A stretch of 64,000 bases of DNA. It comes from Bordetella parapertussis. GTDB lineage: Bacteria > Bacteroidota > Bacteroidia > Chitinophagales > Chitinophagaceae. Below, piece by piece: positions 8,605 through 18,500 of this stretch. Numbering within the stretch: position 1 is the stretch's first letter; each line of letters starts with the position of its first letter. Below the pieces are notes generated by a model. The model was not told the DNA's origin and did no database searches. It was given only the letters and a program-made list of their open reading frames with translations. The stretch covers positions 1 to 64,000 of the forward strand of contig CALQJX020000019.1 of assembly GCA_943331005.2 (NCBI GenBank), read 5' to 3'. Position numbers and translations under genes: made by a program.

Positions 8605-8880
8605 TTATTCGTATAATGAATTGCCGGGATTTAGATTCATAGAATGAACCAGAGCATTGGCAGTTTCCGAATTGTTACTGTTACTTTTTGATATGATGAA
8701 CAAATTGAAAATGACTATCAGGCAAAGTGTAGCAGTAGTAGCCCAGATCGTTGTAGGTGAAACCTTTTCCTTGTAGTTTTCAATTTTCTGTCTGATACGT
8801 GTATACAGAAAAGGAGGTGCATCAACTCTGCTGATGTTATCCAGAATGTCTGTAGTTTCGTTATTGTTGTTGTTATGCAT
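8605..8880 (-). CDS. Small single-pass anti-sigma factor (putative)
   Basis: 91 residues. A ~38-residue cytoplasmic N-terminus (TTDILDNISRVDAPPFLYTR) contains the VDAPPFLYTRI block often seen at the start of Bacteroidota anti-sigma proteins, followed by one membrane helix (residues ~42-63, IWATTATLCLIVIFNLFII) and a short periplasmic tail. No zinc-binding HxxxCxxC motif. Size and topology resemble CnrY. It follows the ECF sigma gene by 31 nt and precedes the sensor gene by 2 nt. The assignment rests on topology and context. Confidence 0.65.
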   Translation of the reverse strand: MHNNNNNETTDILDNISRVDAPPFLYTRIRQKIENYKEKVSPTTIWATTATLCLIVIFNLFIISKSNSNNSETANALVHSMNLNPGNSLYE

Positions 8881-8911
8881 GTTTACCTTCTGTTTGACGA
8901 CAACTTTATTA

Positions 8912-9427
8912 TTACCCTTCGTTTTGTTTCATTTTTTTGGCTAGGGCAGTTTTGGCTCTTTGAATCAGAGATTCTGTGGCCTTAATACTTATTCCCATTA
9001 TTGCTGCAATTTCTGCTTGAGATCTCTGTTCAGTTTTGCTGAGTAGTAAAGCAGTTTTCTGATTTTCGGGTAATTCGTTTATGTAGCTGAATATTTTTTC
9101 AATTGCCTGTTTTTGTTCCAGTTTCACACCAGGATGATCGAAGTGTGGCACCTCTAATTCGGTACCGTTGTTACCAAAAAGTGAAGTAATAAAAGAGATC
9201 CTCTTTTTTCTTTTTTTGGCTTTTATCTTATCCAGACATCGGTTGATAGTGATCCGGTATATCCAGGTAGAGATATTAGCATCGTGTCTGAAAGAGTCAA
9301 TTGACCTATGTACAGAAACAAAGACATCCTGTGTGGTTTCCTCTGCATCCTCATGATTTTGTAAATAGTTGAGGGCAAGGTTGTACACCATGTTTTTGTA
9401 ACGTTCATATATATCTTCTAGCGTCAA
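8912..9427 (-). CDS. ECF-family RNA polymerase sigma factor
   Basis: 171 residues. Region 2 spans ~5-75 (YKNMVYNLALNYLQNHEDAE, DVFVSVHRSIDSF, STWIYRITINRCLDKIK); region 4 spans ~110-165 (ELPENQKTALLLSKTEQRSQ, AEIAAIMGISIKATESLIQR), the helix-turn-helix that reads the -35 element. Only 31 nt separate it from the upstream conserved gene, so it may be both co-transcribed with fdhD and expressed from its own promoter. Downstream lie its probable anti-sigma and sensor, then MbnP/MbnH/YHYH genes, the likely regulon. Confidence 0.92.
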   Translation of the reverse strand: MTLEDIYERYKNMVYNLALNYLQNHEDAEETTQDVFVSVHRSIDSFRHDANISTWIYRITINRCLDKIKAKKRKKRISFITSLFGNNGTELEVPHFDHPGVKLEQKQAIEKIFSYINELPENQKTALLLSKTEQRSQAEIAAIMGISIKATESLIQRAKTALAKKMKQNEG

Positions 9428-9458
9428 TATTATCCGGGGTTGATTTCAGCTGGGGATA

Positions 9459-9830
9459 TTAACAAGTCTGCATTGGGTTCTCGTAATTGTCAGACTGATC
9501 TTCATTGCCGGAAGCATCAATACATTTGAAATCTTTTTCTACCAATAGAGATAGCGTATTACCATCAGGCAACTCCATTTTATGGTCGTAACCAACTATG
9601 TTATTGTTATTCCAACCTTTTGCTATTTTTTCAGGCACATACACGATAATAGCATTATTGTTCAGCGCTGCATGTAAATGTTCTGTATCTGCTGTAGCTT
9701 TTAAGACATATTTAAAAGAGCCTGTTGGGAACATTGTAGCTTCCTCAACTATACCACTGACAGCAAGTGTATATACTTCTGTCTTAGAGAGTCTTATCCT
9801 TATTGAATTTCCTCTTATTCTTATCTTCAT
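9459..9830 (-). CDS. Small conserved protein (DUF7009-like) next to fdhD
   Basis: 123 residues, no signal peptide. It begins MKIRIRGNSIRIRLSKTEV and ends with a DQSDNYENPMQTC tail. From memory this pattern fits a small Bacteroidota family (DUF7009) that is often next to molybdenum-cofactor genes, but I could not verify that. Predicted mostly beta. It lies 34 nt downstream of fdhD and 31 nt upstream of the ECF sigma gene. Function unknown; the fdhD neighbourhood suggests a molybdoenzyme maturation link. Confidence 0.6.
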   Translation of the reverse strand: MKIRIRGNSIRIRLSKTEVYTLAVSGIVEEATMFPTGSFKYVLKATADTEHLHAALNNNAIIVYVPEKIAKGWNNNNIVGYDHKMELPDGNTLSLLVEKDFKCIDASGNEDQSDNYENPMQTC

Positions 9831-9864
9831 ATACTTAATATTATAATTATATATGCCTCATCAG

Positions 9865-10698
9865 TTACAATTTTACATTTATTCTCTGTGCACCTGTATA
9901 TATATTACATCGCTCATTGCGTAGAAAGCCAACCAATGTTATTCCCCATTCATCTGCCATCTGCACAGCCAGACTGGATGGCGCTCCTACTGAAGCAATG
10001 ATCTTTATACCTGCCATAACGGCTTTTTGTACCAGTTCGAAACTGGTTCTGCCACTCAACAATAAAATATGTTCATTTAATGGTAGCTTATCATTCAGTA
10101 ATGATGAACCTATTAGTTTGTCTAGTGCATTATGTCTGCCGGCATCTTCATGCAGTGCCAGAAGTTCACCCTCCAACGAGAAGATTGAACAAGCATGCAG
10201 TCCACCGGTACTTTCAAAAACAGACTGTTGACTACGAAGTTTGTCTGGTAATGAGTATAGAAGGGTAGGGGAAATAGTTATGTTATCTTTTGTATCCAGA
10301 ATATTGCAGGTAGTTTTTACAGCTTCAATGGATGATTTGCCACATACTCCGCAACTAGAAGTAGTATAAAAATTTCGTTCCAGTTTGCCGATATCGGGAT
10401 GGCAATGGGGTTGTAGTGAAACAATAATAACATTATTGTTTTTAGTATCAACAATTTCAGCTTCTATAATATCGGTAACAGTATTTATAATGCCTTCGGT
10501 ATACAAAAAACCTATGGCCAGCTCTTTGTCCTGTCCGGGTGTACGCATTGTTACGGAGATACTTTTCACAACAATCCCTGCAGGCGTGTGGTATTTTATT
10601 CTAATCTCCAGTGGTTCTTCGGTTGCAACCCAATCGTTTTCATTAAGGGCATTATCTCCGTTAAGTCTTACAATAGATATTTTGGTTGCAGGTTTCAT
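9865..10698 (-). CDS. fdhD: Formate dehydrogenase accessory sulfurtransferase
   Basis: 277 residues, full length for FdhD. The CxxC sulfurtransferase motif is in TTSSCGVCGKSSIEA (residues ~113-127); TGGLHACSIF, HEDAGRHNALDKLIG and LLSGRTSFELVQKA are typical FdhD blocks. FdhD passes sulfur from the cysteine desulfurase to bis-MGD cofactor of formate dehydrogenases. No formate dehydrogenase or cofactor biosynthesis gene is in the window, so its client enzyme lies elsewhere. First gene of the eight-gene minus-strand run; a -7 box lies 17 nt upstream. Confidence 0.94.
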   Translation of the reverse strand: MKPATKISIVRLNGDNALNENDWVATEEPLEIRIKYHTPAGIVVKSISVTMRTPGQDKELAIGFLYTEGIINTVTDIIEAEIVDTKNNNVIIVSLQPHCHPDIGKLERNFYTTSSCGVCGKSSIEAVKTTCNILDTKDNITISPTLLYSLPDKLRSQQSVFESTGGLHACSIFSLEGELLALHEDAGRHNALDKLIGSSLLNDKLPLNEHILLLSGRTSFELVQKAVMAGIKIIASVGAPSSLAVQMADEWGITLVGFLRNERCNIYTGAQRINVKL

Positions 10699-10715
10699 TT
10701 AGTAAAATATACAGA

Positions 10716-10723
10716 CAAATGTA
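10716..10723 (-). promoter_or_regulatory. -7 box TACATTTG (minus strand) for fdhD
   Basis: Plus-strand CAAATGTA is the reverse complement of a perfect TAnnTTTG box, 17 nt before the fdhD ATG and 14 bp from the divergent Nudix -7 box. Confidence 0.6.
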
Positions 10724-10737
10724 CAGGAATGATTGAG

Positions 10738-10745
10738 TAGTTTTG
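10738..10745 (+). promoter_or_regulatory. -7 box TAGTTTTG for the Nudix gene
   Basis: Exact TAnnTTTG match, 17 nt before ATG 10763. A TTG at 10733 that keeps the frame open lies upstream of this box and is therefore rejected as start. Confidence 0.6.
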
Positions 10746-10762
10746 TGAACTTAATTGCAAGT

Positions 10763-11344
10763 ATGTACCTGAAAGAAGAAATACTGAACCTGCTACAAAT
10801 ATATAATAACGTATTTCCTGAGGAGAAAGAAGGTGTTGCTTCTTTTACTGCATATCTGCAAAGGAATGAAGGTAATGCATTGTATACCAGGAAGAATTTT
10901 GACGGACATATTACTACCAGTGCCTTTGTAGTGGATGCTGCCAGTGCAGAAATTTTGCTACTGAAACATAAGTCGCTAAACAGGTGGTTGCAACCCGGAG
11001 GGCATACTGAAGGGGATGTGTCTTTTATGGCATCGGCACTGAGAGAGGCAATGGAAGAAACGGGGATGACTGAATCTGATCTTAGTCCTTATTATATAGA
11101 GGAGGGTAGTGATGTGCCATTTGATATAGATTCGCACCATATTCCAGCCAACCTTAAAAAAGAAGAAGACGCTCATTATCACCATGATCTCAGGTATCTA
11201 TTCCTGTATACTGGAGACCGCAACCATAGCTATAATGAAGAGGAGGCTACCGGTATGCAATGGGTCAGCTTCGACAGTTTGAAAACTGACGAAACCTTTG
11301 GGGCTGTGATCGCAAAGATCGAAGCGCATCTTGCAACAAGGTAA
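10763..11344 (+). CDS. Nudix hydrolase
   Basis: 193 residues from ATG 10763 (MYLKEEILNLL). The Nudix box reads GGHTEGDVSFMASALREAME followed by ETGM; REAMEETGM is canonical while the first Glu of GX5E is an Asp (GHTEGD). The fold would hydrolyse a nucleoside diphosphate linked to another moiety, using Mg2+. The substrate cannot be told from sequence; the N-terminal ~60 residues are an extension before the Nudix core. Convergent with ubiE, with a 7-nt gap and a weak GTAAAA/TTTTAC hairpin (11341-11355) over both stop codons. Confidence 0.88.
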   Translation: MYLKEEILNLLQIYNNVFPEEKEGVASFTAYLQRNEGNALYTRKNFDGHITTSAFVVDAASAEILLLKHKSLNRWLQPGGHTEGDVSFMASALREAMEETGMTESDLSPYYIEEGSDVPFDIDSHHIPANLKKEEDAHYHHDLRYLFLYTGDRNHSYNEEEATGMQWVSFDSLKTDETFGAVIAKIEAHLATR

Positions 11345-11351
11345 AAGCATT

Positions 11352-12104
11352 TTACTTAGTGGCAGTATAAAGCGTTGTTACACCCAGTGTGAGTGGACGT
11401 GCATGTGCATCTTTGAAACCACAATTAGTAAGAATGTCACAGAAGTTCTTGCCATCGGGGAATGCATTTACAGATTCAGGCAAGTAGGTATATGCAGTTT
11501 TGTGACGCGATAAAAGTCCACCAATAGCTGGTAAAATATTTCGAAAATAGAAGGTGTATAACTGTTTTATGGGGAATGAAGCCGGACGTGAGAATTCGAG
11601 TATTGCCAATTTACCACCAGGTCTCATTACTCTCTGCATTTCAGATAGCCCTACTTCCAGATTTTCAAAATTCCGTACACCGTAGGCACACATTACAGCA
11701 TCAAAACTATTGTTGGAGAAGGGCAAAGATTCGCTATCTGCCAATTGCATTTTGATCGTTTCAGTCAGATTTTGTGCAGCAATTTTTTTGCGACCCTCAT
11801 CCAACATCTGATCTGCAATGTCTACTCCGGTTATTTTAGCTTTATTTACTACTCTTGATGCAGTTATTGCCAGATCACCAGTACCTGTTGCAACATCCAA
11901 AATACTAAGAGGTGATACAGAGGCGATTTCTTTTATGGCTTTGTTGCGCCATGTTTTGTCTATTCCCAGAGACAAAAAATGATTCAAAAAATCATAGCGA
12001 CCAGCTATATTATTAAACATTTCTGCTACTTGTTGTTTCTTGCCCAATGAAGATGAAGAATCGGGTAGTACAGTAGATGCCGGATTGTTTTTAGTTGGTT
12101 GCAT
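11352..12104 (-). CDS. ubiE: Demethylmenaquinone/ubiquinone methyltransferase
   Basis: 250 residues from ATG 12104 (MQPTKNN); an in-frame GTG at 12110 overlaps the -7 box. Family signatures are plain: GRYDFLNHFLSLGIDKTWR, the SAM-binding ILDVATGTGDLAI, and the RVMRPGGKLAILEFSRP block. It methylates demethylmenaquinol at the last or nearly last step of menaquinone synthesis (MenG), the quinone expected in Bacteroidota. Cytoplasmic/membrane-associated. Apparently monocistronic, with a predicted leaderless transcript. Confidence 0.95.
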   Translation of the reverse strand: MQPTKNNPASTVLPDSSSSLGKKQQVAEMFNNIAGRYDFLNHFLSLGIDKTWRNKAIKEIASVSPLSILDVATGTGDLAITASRVVNKAKITGVDIADQMLDEGRKKIAAQNLTETIKMQLADSESLPFSNNSFDAVMCAYGVRNFENLEVGLSEMQRVMRPGGKLAILEFSRPASFPIKQLYTFYFRNILPAIGGLLSRHKTAYTYLPESVNAFPDGKNFCDILTNCGFKDAHARPLTLGVTTLYTATK

Positions 12105-12109
12105 TAGCA

Positions 12110-12117
12110 CAAAAGTA
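12110..12117 (-). promoter_or_regulatory. -7 box TACTTTTG (minus strand) for ubiE
   Basis: Plus-strand CAAAAGTA; exact consensus, ending 5 nt before the ATG at 12104. Confidence 0.6.
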
Positions 12118-12449
12118 TAATTTTTTAAGTAGACACTATACCAAAGATTCTTCCAATTGCATTGATTATCTCTATATTCTTATTAATATCTAAATCTATT
12201 TACTTTGATTTATGTATTGGATATTTGATACTATATAAATCTATTTATATAATAAATGTATTTTATAGTTATTTTTCTTTAATTTTTTGATTGTTTTTCA
12301 ATTTGGCAAAAAGTTAAAAATATGGATATAATGTAAATGATAATGAATAGTTAATGAAATATCATTTTACTGTCACAATTAAAAAGTTACTCACATTTAG
12401 GCGGTTTTTTTAACAATAAGGTCTCTATTTCATAATATTTACGGAATTT

Positions 12450-12457
12450 TACCTTTG
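12450..12457 (+). promoter_or_regulatory. -7 box TACCTTTG for the giant adhesin gene
   Basis: Exact TAnnTTTG match. If used, the transcript has an untranslated leader of roughly 120 nt, in contrast to the leaderless neighbours. Confidence 0.5.
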
Positions 12458-12489
12458 AGTTGCCACAACTTTTTACTTTATGGTGTTTT

Positions 12490-12503
12490 GATGTATATAC
12501 ATC
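12490..12503. promoter_or_regulatory. Perfect palindrome GATGTATATACATC, possible operator
   Basis: 14-bp perfect dyad inside the predicted 5' leader, ~33 nt downstream of the -7 box. It may bind a dimeric regulator just downstream of the transcription start, or form a small RNA hairpin. Function inferred from symmetry and place only. Confidence 0.4.
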
Positions 12504-12587
12504 CATTACTAAAGTTGTTTAACTCAGAGTAATTGCGAGTGACCTTATTAATTTGTAACAAGGATTAATTATTTTAAAAAAGAAGGT

Positions 12588-15500
12588 ATGAAGAAGATCT
12601 ACTTATTGCTGTTGTTATGTGCTATGAGTATACCTGGTTTTTCTCAGGTTGTTGCCATTAGCCCTACAGGAGACGGAGGATTTGAAAGTGGCACTACGCT
12701 TGCCGCAAACGGATGGACTGGTGTCAATACATCAGCATCGATTGGCTGGTATTTGGGAACTGTGCCAACAGGTTATTCAGGTGCGCGATGTTCTTATTTC
12801 TCAATCAGTTCGGGTACAGCAAATGACTATAACCCGAGTGCTGCGGCAACAAGTCACTTCTACAGGGATATTACGATACCTGTTGGTGCAACTTCTATAA
12901 ACCTTTCTTTCTTATTGAAAGGAAGTGGAGAGACTGGTTACGACCGGCTTTTAGTATACACAGCACCTACTACAGTTACACCAGCTGCTGGTGTTCCTGC
13001 ATCTAGCACTACTGCACTTGCCGGAGCTACTCTGGTATATACTCAGGCTGCTTTTTATGCAACATATACATCTCAATCTATAACACTGCCAAATACACTT
13101 GCAGGCACAACTGTAAGATTGATCTTTACCTGGCAGAATGACGGAGTAATTGGTACATTACCTGCAGCTGCTGTGGATAATATATCATTCACTTATATCC
13201 CTCCTCCTCCAACAATTACTGCTGCACCAACTACACTTAGTTTTGGTGGTGTAACCGTTGGTACGCCATCTCCTGCACAGGTTGCTAATATAGCAGGTAC
13301 TTTCCTTTCTCCTGCGGCAGGTACATATACTGTTACTGCTCCTGCAAACTATGAAGTATCCAGTGATGGTACTACATGGTTCAGCAGTTATACTACAGCC
13401 TACACAGGATCAGGTTTCACTTCAGTTCCTGTATATATCAGGTTGACACCAACAGCTGCAACTACCTATTGTGGTAACGTAACAATAGCTGGTGGTACTG
13501 CTACTACAAACATTGCTGTTTGTGGTACCGGTTCTACTGCATGTTCAGGAACGCCAACTCCGGGTACTGCCGCTATATCTCCGGCAAGTGGTCTTGCAAC
13601 TACACCTTTCACACTTAGTCTTACCGGCACAACGGTAGCTGGTGGACTTACTTATCAGTGGCAGTCTTCTACCTCTGCAACAGGTCCGTTTACAAACATA
13701 TCAGGTGCTACTACTACTACATTTGGCTTTACCGGTATTTCCAGCAATATGTATTATCAGGCGGTGGTTACCTGTCCTACATTTACTCCTGCACAGTCTA
13801 ACACTGTAATGGCTACATTCCTTCCGACACCTGCTTGTACTACTACAGCAGCATCATGGACTAGTGTAGGTAGCTTCACTTATGGTGTTGCAACGTTCAG
13901 TGTAACTGCAGCAACAGGTCCGAACCTGCTTGATAACACCATTATGGCTTCGTTGAATACTGCAACTGCTTATCTGAGCAGGACAGCTACGATAGCTCCT
14001 ATTACTCTTTATAAAGGCAACTTCTATCCAAGTTCTATTTCATACGGTACAGCTTCAACTTATCAGGAAGCACAGGTTTGGATAGACTTCAATAATGATG
14101 GTGTATTCTCTATATCAGAAGAAGTTACAGGCGTTATCGGATTAGGTTTGTTAACTACTACTATTAACCCGGTAAATTTCAATATCACTATTCCACTTTC
14201 AGCACCAACAGGTGTGCACCTGATGCGTGTGCGCGGCATATGGGAAAGTATTGCAACTACACTCGGTGTGTACCCCGCACGTTTGGATCCATGTCTGCTG
14301 AACTTTGCATCTTCAAACCCTAACTATTTTAGTGGTACCTGTGTTGATTATTATGTAGACATTCAGACGGCTCCACCATGTGTTGGTACACCAACGGCAG
14401 GTATTATCAATGCTACTGTAAGTAACGGTTGTACTCCATATACCAGTAACCTTACTCTGGTAGGTGCATCTTCTTCATCAGGTCTTTTATTCCAATGGTC
14501 TTCATCTGCTGATGACATCACTTATGCTCCTATCACCGGTGCTACAAGTAATACTTACGCAGCAAGTGTAACTGCTAATATTTACTACAAGTGTACCATT
14601 ACTTGTGTAGCAAGCGGACTTAGCGCAACAACTCCATCAAAGTATCTTACACTTCTTCCTGTATCCTATGCATCAATACCTTTCTTTGAAAGCTTTGAAC
14701 CATCATGGATAAATGCATGTGCTATAGCAGATGCACCAAACAACTTCTGGAGGAACACGACAACATCTGTTTCAGTAAACAACTTCTGGAGAAGGCAGGA
14801 TGATCCGCAAGCTGCCAACACAGGTGCGTGGGTTAACCCAACACTTGGTCAATTTGCACCAGTTTCCAGCGATGGTTCCTATTCTGCAAGGTGGCACTCA
14901 TATCAGGCTTCATCCGGAACTACCGGTGATCTGAATCTGTACATCAATCTTCCTGTAGGTACAAAGCAAATCAGCTATGATTACATTAACACTTCCGGTA
15001 CAGATGTGATTACATGTCGCATATCTATAGATGGTGGTGCAACATGGACAACTGTAGATGCACCTCCTGCTGTAGCAAGTATCTGGACTAACAGAACATT
15101 TACTACTACACTTGCTTCCCCTACAGCAATTGTAAGGTTTCAAACTACAGGCGACTTCGGTGTGACGGATATAGGTCTGGATAACGTAAATATCTATGAA
15201 CTGCTTCCATGTGTTACACCAACAAACCAGCCTACAGTACTGAACCTTACACCAGGTCTGTTCAATGTCAATGGTTCGTTTACTGCATCATCTCCTGCTG
15301 CAAATAAATACATGGTCATCATGACCACAACAAGTACTGCACCAACTGCGCCTACAGATGGCATCAACTATGCTGTTGGTTCTACTGTGCTTGGTGGTAC
15401 TGTTGTTGCAAATTCGAACTATACTACCTACAATGCTACCGGTCTTACACCAGGTACTCAGTATTGGTTCTGGGTGTATGCATATAATTCATTGTGTACA

Positions 15501-18500
15501 GGTGGACCACTTTATGCAACCGGTGCACCGCTTACAAATACTGTCTTAACTACATCTTGTAGTCTTACAGGTATCAAAACTGTAGGCCCTACAGGTGACT
15601 ATCCGACAATTACTGCAGCACTTACAGCCGTTAATACTTTTGGTCTTGCAGGTCCGTTGGCTATAGAGTTGCAAACTACTTATGACGGAACAGGAGAAAC
15701 TTATCCTATTGTGATATCTACACCTCCATGTGCCAGTGCAACAAATACACTTACTATCCGTCCTCAGGGCACACTTACTGTAACTTATGGTACTGCAGCT
15801 CAACCATTCTTCGATCTGAATGGTGCAAGGTATGTGATCATAGACGGCAGGGTGGGTTCTACTGGTACAACCAAAGCACTTACTATCATCAATACCAACA
15901 CCGGTGGTCAGGCAATAAGGTTTGTAAATGATGCATCAAACAACATCGTTCGATACTGTAACGTGAAGAGTGTAAACACTTCTACAGTACAGGGTACTAT
16001 ATTCTTCTTTACAACTACGGGTCTTACTGGTAATGATAACAACATCATAGATAATTGCGACATCTCTGATGGCGCAACTACTCCATATAATGCAATATAT
16101 TCTACAGGTACTACAGGTAAAGAAAATAGCGGTAACGTAATTTCGAACTGTAATATCTCTAACTTCTTTGCTGCTACCACAACTTCAAATGGTATCTTCC
16201 TGAGTACTGCAAATACAGACTGGACCATAACCGGTAACAGATTATTCCAGACTGCTGCGCGTACTTATACTACCGGTACAGCCCATCGTGGTATCATCAT
16301 ATCCAATACGGTTGGTAACAACTTCGTAGTTACAAACAATACAGTTGGTTATGCATCTGCTGCTGGTACCGGCACTTACACAATGAATGGTGCAGTTGCT
16401 ACCAGTTTCCAGGCAATCTACTTGTCTGTAGGTAATGCAATTCCTTCTTCTGTTCAGGGTAATATAGTGACCGGCTTCAATTTCACCACAACAAGTACTG
16501 CTTCTACGGTAGGTGGTGCATTTACAGGTATCAATATTATTTTTGGTTCTGTAAATGTTGGTAACATAACACCGAACATAATAGGCGCGACTTCAGGTAA
16601 TGGAGCTATTACTGCTACCATCAATACAAATACAGGTGGTACTGTTGTTGGTATCAATGCATCTGCATCAAACCCTGCAGCTATTAATATACAGAACAAC
16701 ATTATTGGCTCTATAACTGTAAACAATGGCACTACTACACTTGGTGGTGGTATACAGGGTATACAGATATCATCTACAGGTTCTTATTCTGTTACAGGTA
16801 ATACAATTGGTAGCACAACAACTGCAAACAGTTTCAGTATGCCAACAGTTACTACCGGTGCTCAGTTCATATACGGTATCAACTCTGCTACTACAACAGC
16901 CAACATTGTTCAGCCGATCATTTCTAACAATATTGTTGCAAACCACACAGCCCTTGGTAATGCAACAACAAGTGCATCGGCAGGTATCATTAATACCAGC
17001 AATGCATCTGCAACAATTACAGGTAATACTATCTACAACATCAGCAGTGCTACAACAAACACAGTAGCTACCGGACAGACAGGTGTGATGGGTATAGGAT
17101 ATTATGGTAACACATTGCCATTGGCAACAATTACCAACAATACTATCTACTCAATCATTAATACTAACACTACAGCTATCGGCACTACAGTATGTGGTAT
17201 CGGCACTACAAATGCTGTTGGTCCGATGATAGCAGGCAACAAGATCTATGATCTGCGCAACGCAAACACAGGTACTACTGCTACTGCTCCGCCAAGGGCT
17301 GTAGGTGTACTTGTTGGTACGCCTACAACAACAGGTGCAACAGTTGTCAACAACATGATATCACTCGGTAATGCACTCACAACCAATACATCATTCACAG
17401 GTATCATGAATGCTGCAACAGGTACATTGCCAATGAATGTGTACTTCAATACAGTCAATATAGAAGGTACTGCAACAACCGGTGCTAACCCATCGGCATG
17501 TATGATAAGGGGTAACTACTCTGCTACAGCGTTTACTACACCAATGGATGTACGTAACAACATCTTCAATAACGTACGTACTGGTGGTACCGGTAAACAT
17601 TATGCTATTGCCAATACAGTAGGTGGTACTGCAAGTGCAACAGGCTGGGGTTCAAACGCATCGAACTACAACATCCTTAATGGTAATGCAGCTACAATTG
17701 GTTTCTGGTCCGGTGATAAAACTTTTGCTACCTGGAAAACATCTTCTTTGAGTGATAACAACTCATATACTGCAAGTGCTGTAACATTTGTGAACGCTGC
17801 TGCAGGTGACCTCCACATAAACATGGGTGTTATTGCTAATAACGTAGAGTCTCATGGTATAGCAATTGCCGGTTACAATACGGACTTTGACAACCAGACA
17901 AGGCCTGGTCCTACTTCTGTAAATGGCGGAGGTTTCGCTCCTGATCTTGGTGCTGATGAGTTTGATGGTAACCCATTGTCAAATCTTCCTCCAACTATCA
18001 CTTACACTACGCTTACCAATGCATGTGGTACAGGCGACAGGACATTCACAGCAACAATTGCTGATGGTGATCTTATCCCGATCTCGGGCACTCTTCAGCC
18101 AAGGGTATACTTCAAGAAAGGTGCTGCCGGTACATGGTTCAGCACTCAGGGTACTCTTACTGCAGGTACTGCTGCAAACGGAACATGGAGTTTCACTATT
18201 TCAAGTTCACTCATGGGTGGTCTGGCTCTGAATGATCAGATTTTTTATTATGTAATTGCACAGGATGGTGCCACACAGATATCATCAAACCCATCTGCAG
18301 GTATGGTTGCTACAGATGTAAACACTGTAACTACACCTCCTACAACACCAAACAGCTATAACGTGCTGCTTTCATTGAGCGGTACTATACCTGTAGGTGC
18401 TGCAAGTGCTGCACCGTTCAATACTATCACAAGTGCAGTGAACGCATACAATACTGGCTGTATCTCTGGTCCGGTAGTATTCTCTCTTACAGATGCTACT

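Larger units (their letters stand above)
12118..12587. other. AT-rich intergenic leader of the giant adhesin gene
   Basis: About 470 bp without a gene, strongly A+T-rich, between divergent ubiE and the 13.5-kb gene. It contains the -7 box at 12450-12457, a perfect 14-bp palindrome at 12490-12503 and a probable ribosome-binding stretch AAAGAAGGT immediately before the ATG at 12588. The 12120-12420 part holds poly-A/T tracts and nothing else I recognise. Confidence 0.6.

Noticed and set aside
9865..10698. Part of a formate dehydrogenase locus
   Set aside because: No catalytic subunit, iron-sulfur subunit or Mo-cofactor gene is in the neighbourhood; only the accessory protein is present.
10733..10762. 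TTG start that lengthens the Nudix protein by ten residues
   Set aside because: It lies upstream of and overlaps the -7 box TAGTTTTG; ATG 10763 is a natural start.
11341..11355. GTAAAA/TTTTAC hairpin between the Nudix gene and ubiE as terminator
   Set aside because: Only six A/T-rich pairs; too weak to list as a terminator on its own.
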